From NCBI GenBank assembly GCA_026770585.1, contig MU646387.1, forward strand, positions 588,237 to 601,034: DNA of 12,798 bases, read 5' to 3'. The notes under the pieces are model-generated. The model saw only the letters and a program-made list of their open reading frames with translations, was not told where the DNA came from and ran no database searches. The translations under genes were made by a program, and so were the position numbers. The DNA is from Baffinella frigidus (Eukaryota; Cryptophyceae; Cryptomonadales; Baffinellaceae). Shown piece after piece: positions 9,201 to 12,200 of the stretch (position 1 is the stretch's first letter; each line of letters begins with the position of its first letter).

Positions 9201-12200
9201 TGCTGCACGCCACCGACAGCGTCGAGCTCCCTGGTTCGTGGTTCAGGATTCAGGGCTCAGTGTGCAGGGTTCAGGATTTCATGTGTCCAGAAACGTGAGT
9301 GTCCTTGCCGTTGCCCTGTTCGCCCCCCTTCACCTTGCTGCACGCCACTGACAGCGTCGAGCTTCCTGCTTTGGGGTTGCGGGTTGAGGGTTCAGGATTT
9401 CCTGCGTCCGGGAACGTGAGTGTACTTCCCGTTGCCCTGTTCGGCCCCCTTCACCTTGCTGAACGCCACTGATAGAGTCGAGCTCCCTGGTTCGTGGTTC
9501 AGGATTCAGGGCAGTGTTCAGGATTCAGGATTTCCTGTGTCTGGGAACGTGAGTGTATCTGCCGGTTGCCCTGCTCGGTGCCCTTCACCTTGCTGCACGC
9601 TACCGAGAGCGACGAGCCTCCTGGGTTAGGGTTGAGCGTTCAGGGTTCAGGGTTAAAGGTTTGGGGTTCATGGTTCATGGTTCATGGTTCATGGTTCATG
9701 GTTCATGGTTCATGGTTCCAGGTTTAGGGTTCAGGGTTTCAGGGTTTAGGGTTCAGGGTTAAAGGATGAGGGTTCAAGGTTTAGGGTTTCCTGAGTGCGG
9801 AGCGCCGCGTCAGCATGTCAGTAATCCCTTCTCGAAGCTTCGAGAAGCTTCGTGAAGGCCGTGGAGCGTGCACACCATGCATCTCCCGTCCATAGCACAG
9901 TCGCAGGGGGCTCCAGAACAGTCACAGATGCAGATATAACAGTCACAGGGGTCTCAAGGGGGTTGCTGACCGTCCATGATGGTGAGCGAGATGTGGGATT
10001 CGAGGCCATCGAGGCCGTTTCTGAAGGAGTCGCGGAGCGTGATCCCGAGTGAGAACGGCTCGCCGGCCACCACCTTCAGGGTTTGGGGTTTGGGGTTTGG
10101 GGTTTGGGGTTTGGGGTTTGGGGTGTGGGGTGTGGGGTGTGGGGTTTGGTTGGGGTTTGGGGTTTGAGGTTTGGGGTTTAGGGTTTAGGGTTCACGGTTT
10201 ATGATTTAGGATTTATGGTTTAGGATGTAGGGTTCACGGTTAAGGGTATAGGGATTTGAGGTATAGAGGTCACCGATGGGGGGACGCCGTCGACGAGGCA
10301 GGCATCGGGGTGGAGGCCATCAGGCGTGAACGTTAGCGTCGTCTGCACATCCCAAAAACCAACACCACCACTTCAGGGGAAATTCAGGCGTTTACGCTTA
10401 AACGCATCACTTCAGGGGGATTCATGCAGGCAGGCTAGCGTTGTCTCCACCACCCCCACCCCAACCATCACCAGCACCAACGCTTCAGAGGTGGAGGCCG
10501 TCGGGCGTGAACGTGAGCGTCGTCTGCACATCCAAAACACCAACACCACCACTTCAGGGGGAATCCAGGTGTGCAGGATAGCTTGTGGCACCACCCCCAT
10601 CACCACCAACGCTTCCGGGTTGGATGGCGTCTGGCGTGAATGTTAGCGTCGTCTGCACCACTACAACACCACCACCACTTCAGGGGGAATTCCGGCTTGC
10701 ACCAACACCACCAACACTTGAAGGGGGATCCAGTCGTGAAGGCTGGATTTCGTCTGCACCCCAACCACCACCACCAACGCTTCAGGAGTGGATGGCGTCT
10801 GGCGTGAACGTGAGCGTCGTCTGCACCACCCCACCAACGAAACGTCAGGGGGGAAATTCAGGCGTGCAGAACCACCACCAAAGCTTGAGAAAGAATGCAG
10901 GCGTGCAGGTTAGCGTCGTGTGCTCCCCCCCACAGGAAAAGGTCAGAGGGGGAATTCAGGCTCGCTAATTCTGCATCACCACCACCACTTGGGGTTTGGG
11001 GTTTGGGGTTTGGGGTTTAGGGTTTGGGGTTTGGGGTGTGTGGTTTAGGAGTTAGGCGTTAGGGTTCAGGGAAAGGGTTCAGCTGTCTGCACAGCCACTT
11101 TCGAGGGAGGAGGACCTCGTGCAGGAGCTGGCCGTCGAGCTCGAGGTTGAGGCTGGCGACCACCGCTTGCTCCGTCGTGATCACAACCTGGCTTAGTGTT
11201 TCGTGTTTACGAATCAGGGTTTATGATTCAGCGTGTCAAGGTCGAAGTTCAGAACCGCCTGCCTGCAAGAATGGCTGCTGGTGAGGCTGCTTGCTCTGTC
11301 GTGATCACGACATGCTCGAATTTGCAAGGTCAGAATCGCCTGCAACTAGGGGCACGTTCAGAACCCATAATTGCCTGCATGCAACTGGTGCACGAATGGC
11401 CGAGGTTGAGAGGTTGAGGCTCGCTACCACTCCTTGCTCCGTCGTGATCACAACCTGTTTTCGTGCTTAGTGTTTAGTGCTTAAAGATCAGCGATTACGG
11501 TTTAGAGTGTATGGTGCAGCGTTGCAAGGTCAGAATTGGGAATCGCATGCCTGCAACTAGTGGTGCAAGAATGGCAGAGGTTTTATCTCAGAAAAGGGAT
11601 TTTTAAATTCGTTTTCGTAAGTCAACCCCCCTTCAAATTTGTCAACTTCTGCGCAGAGAAAAGAATAAGTTGACGAATTTGTACAGGAATTGACTTAAGA
11701 AAACGAATTTAAAAATCCCTTTTCTGAGATAAGGTTGAGGCTGGCCACCACCGCTTGTTCGGTCGGTGTCACAACCTGCAATGTCCGACATGGTTTAATG
11801 TCATTAACCTTAATAATATGTCTATCACGGGAACGTCTGCACCGAACAGCAGACCGCCGGGAAGGCTCTCGCTGTCACCCAGGTGCGCGGCGATGTCACT
11901 ACAATACATATACTATGCCGCGGTATAGCTGCAATGCCGTGGTATAGCTACAAAACCGACCTGCGCCATCGGTTAAGAAAATGTCGGTTAAGAAGATGGC
12001 GGTTAAGAAGATGGCGGTTAACAAGATTTCGGGTTAACACGATTGGCTGAGGTTGAGGCTCGCCACCAATGCTGGCTTCGTCGTGACCACAGCCTGATCG
12101 AAAGCGCGTTGCTACTTCAGAATCGCGCGTTTACAAAGTGAGGGAAAAGCGTATCACGTACCGCAGACGCATCGAGATAGAACGTCAGAAACGCCTTCCT

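Noticed and set aside
10343-10985. CRISPR-like repeat/spacer array
   Set aside because: Units are irregular (129-181 bp), contain exon 4 codons and acceptors, and lie in a eukaryotic intron.
12166-12200. Alternative exon reading [12 protein letters not shown] with donor GCG|GTACGT
   Set aside because: The peptide looks plausible and the donor is good, but it must enter in phase 2 while exon 1 leaves in phase 0. The DDTW reading fits both neighbours.
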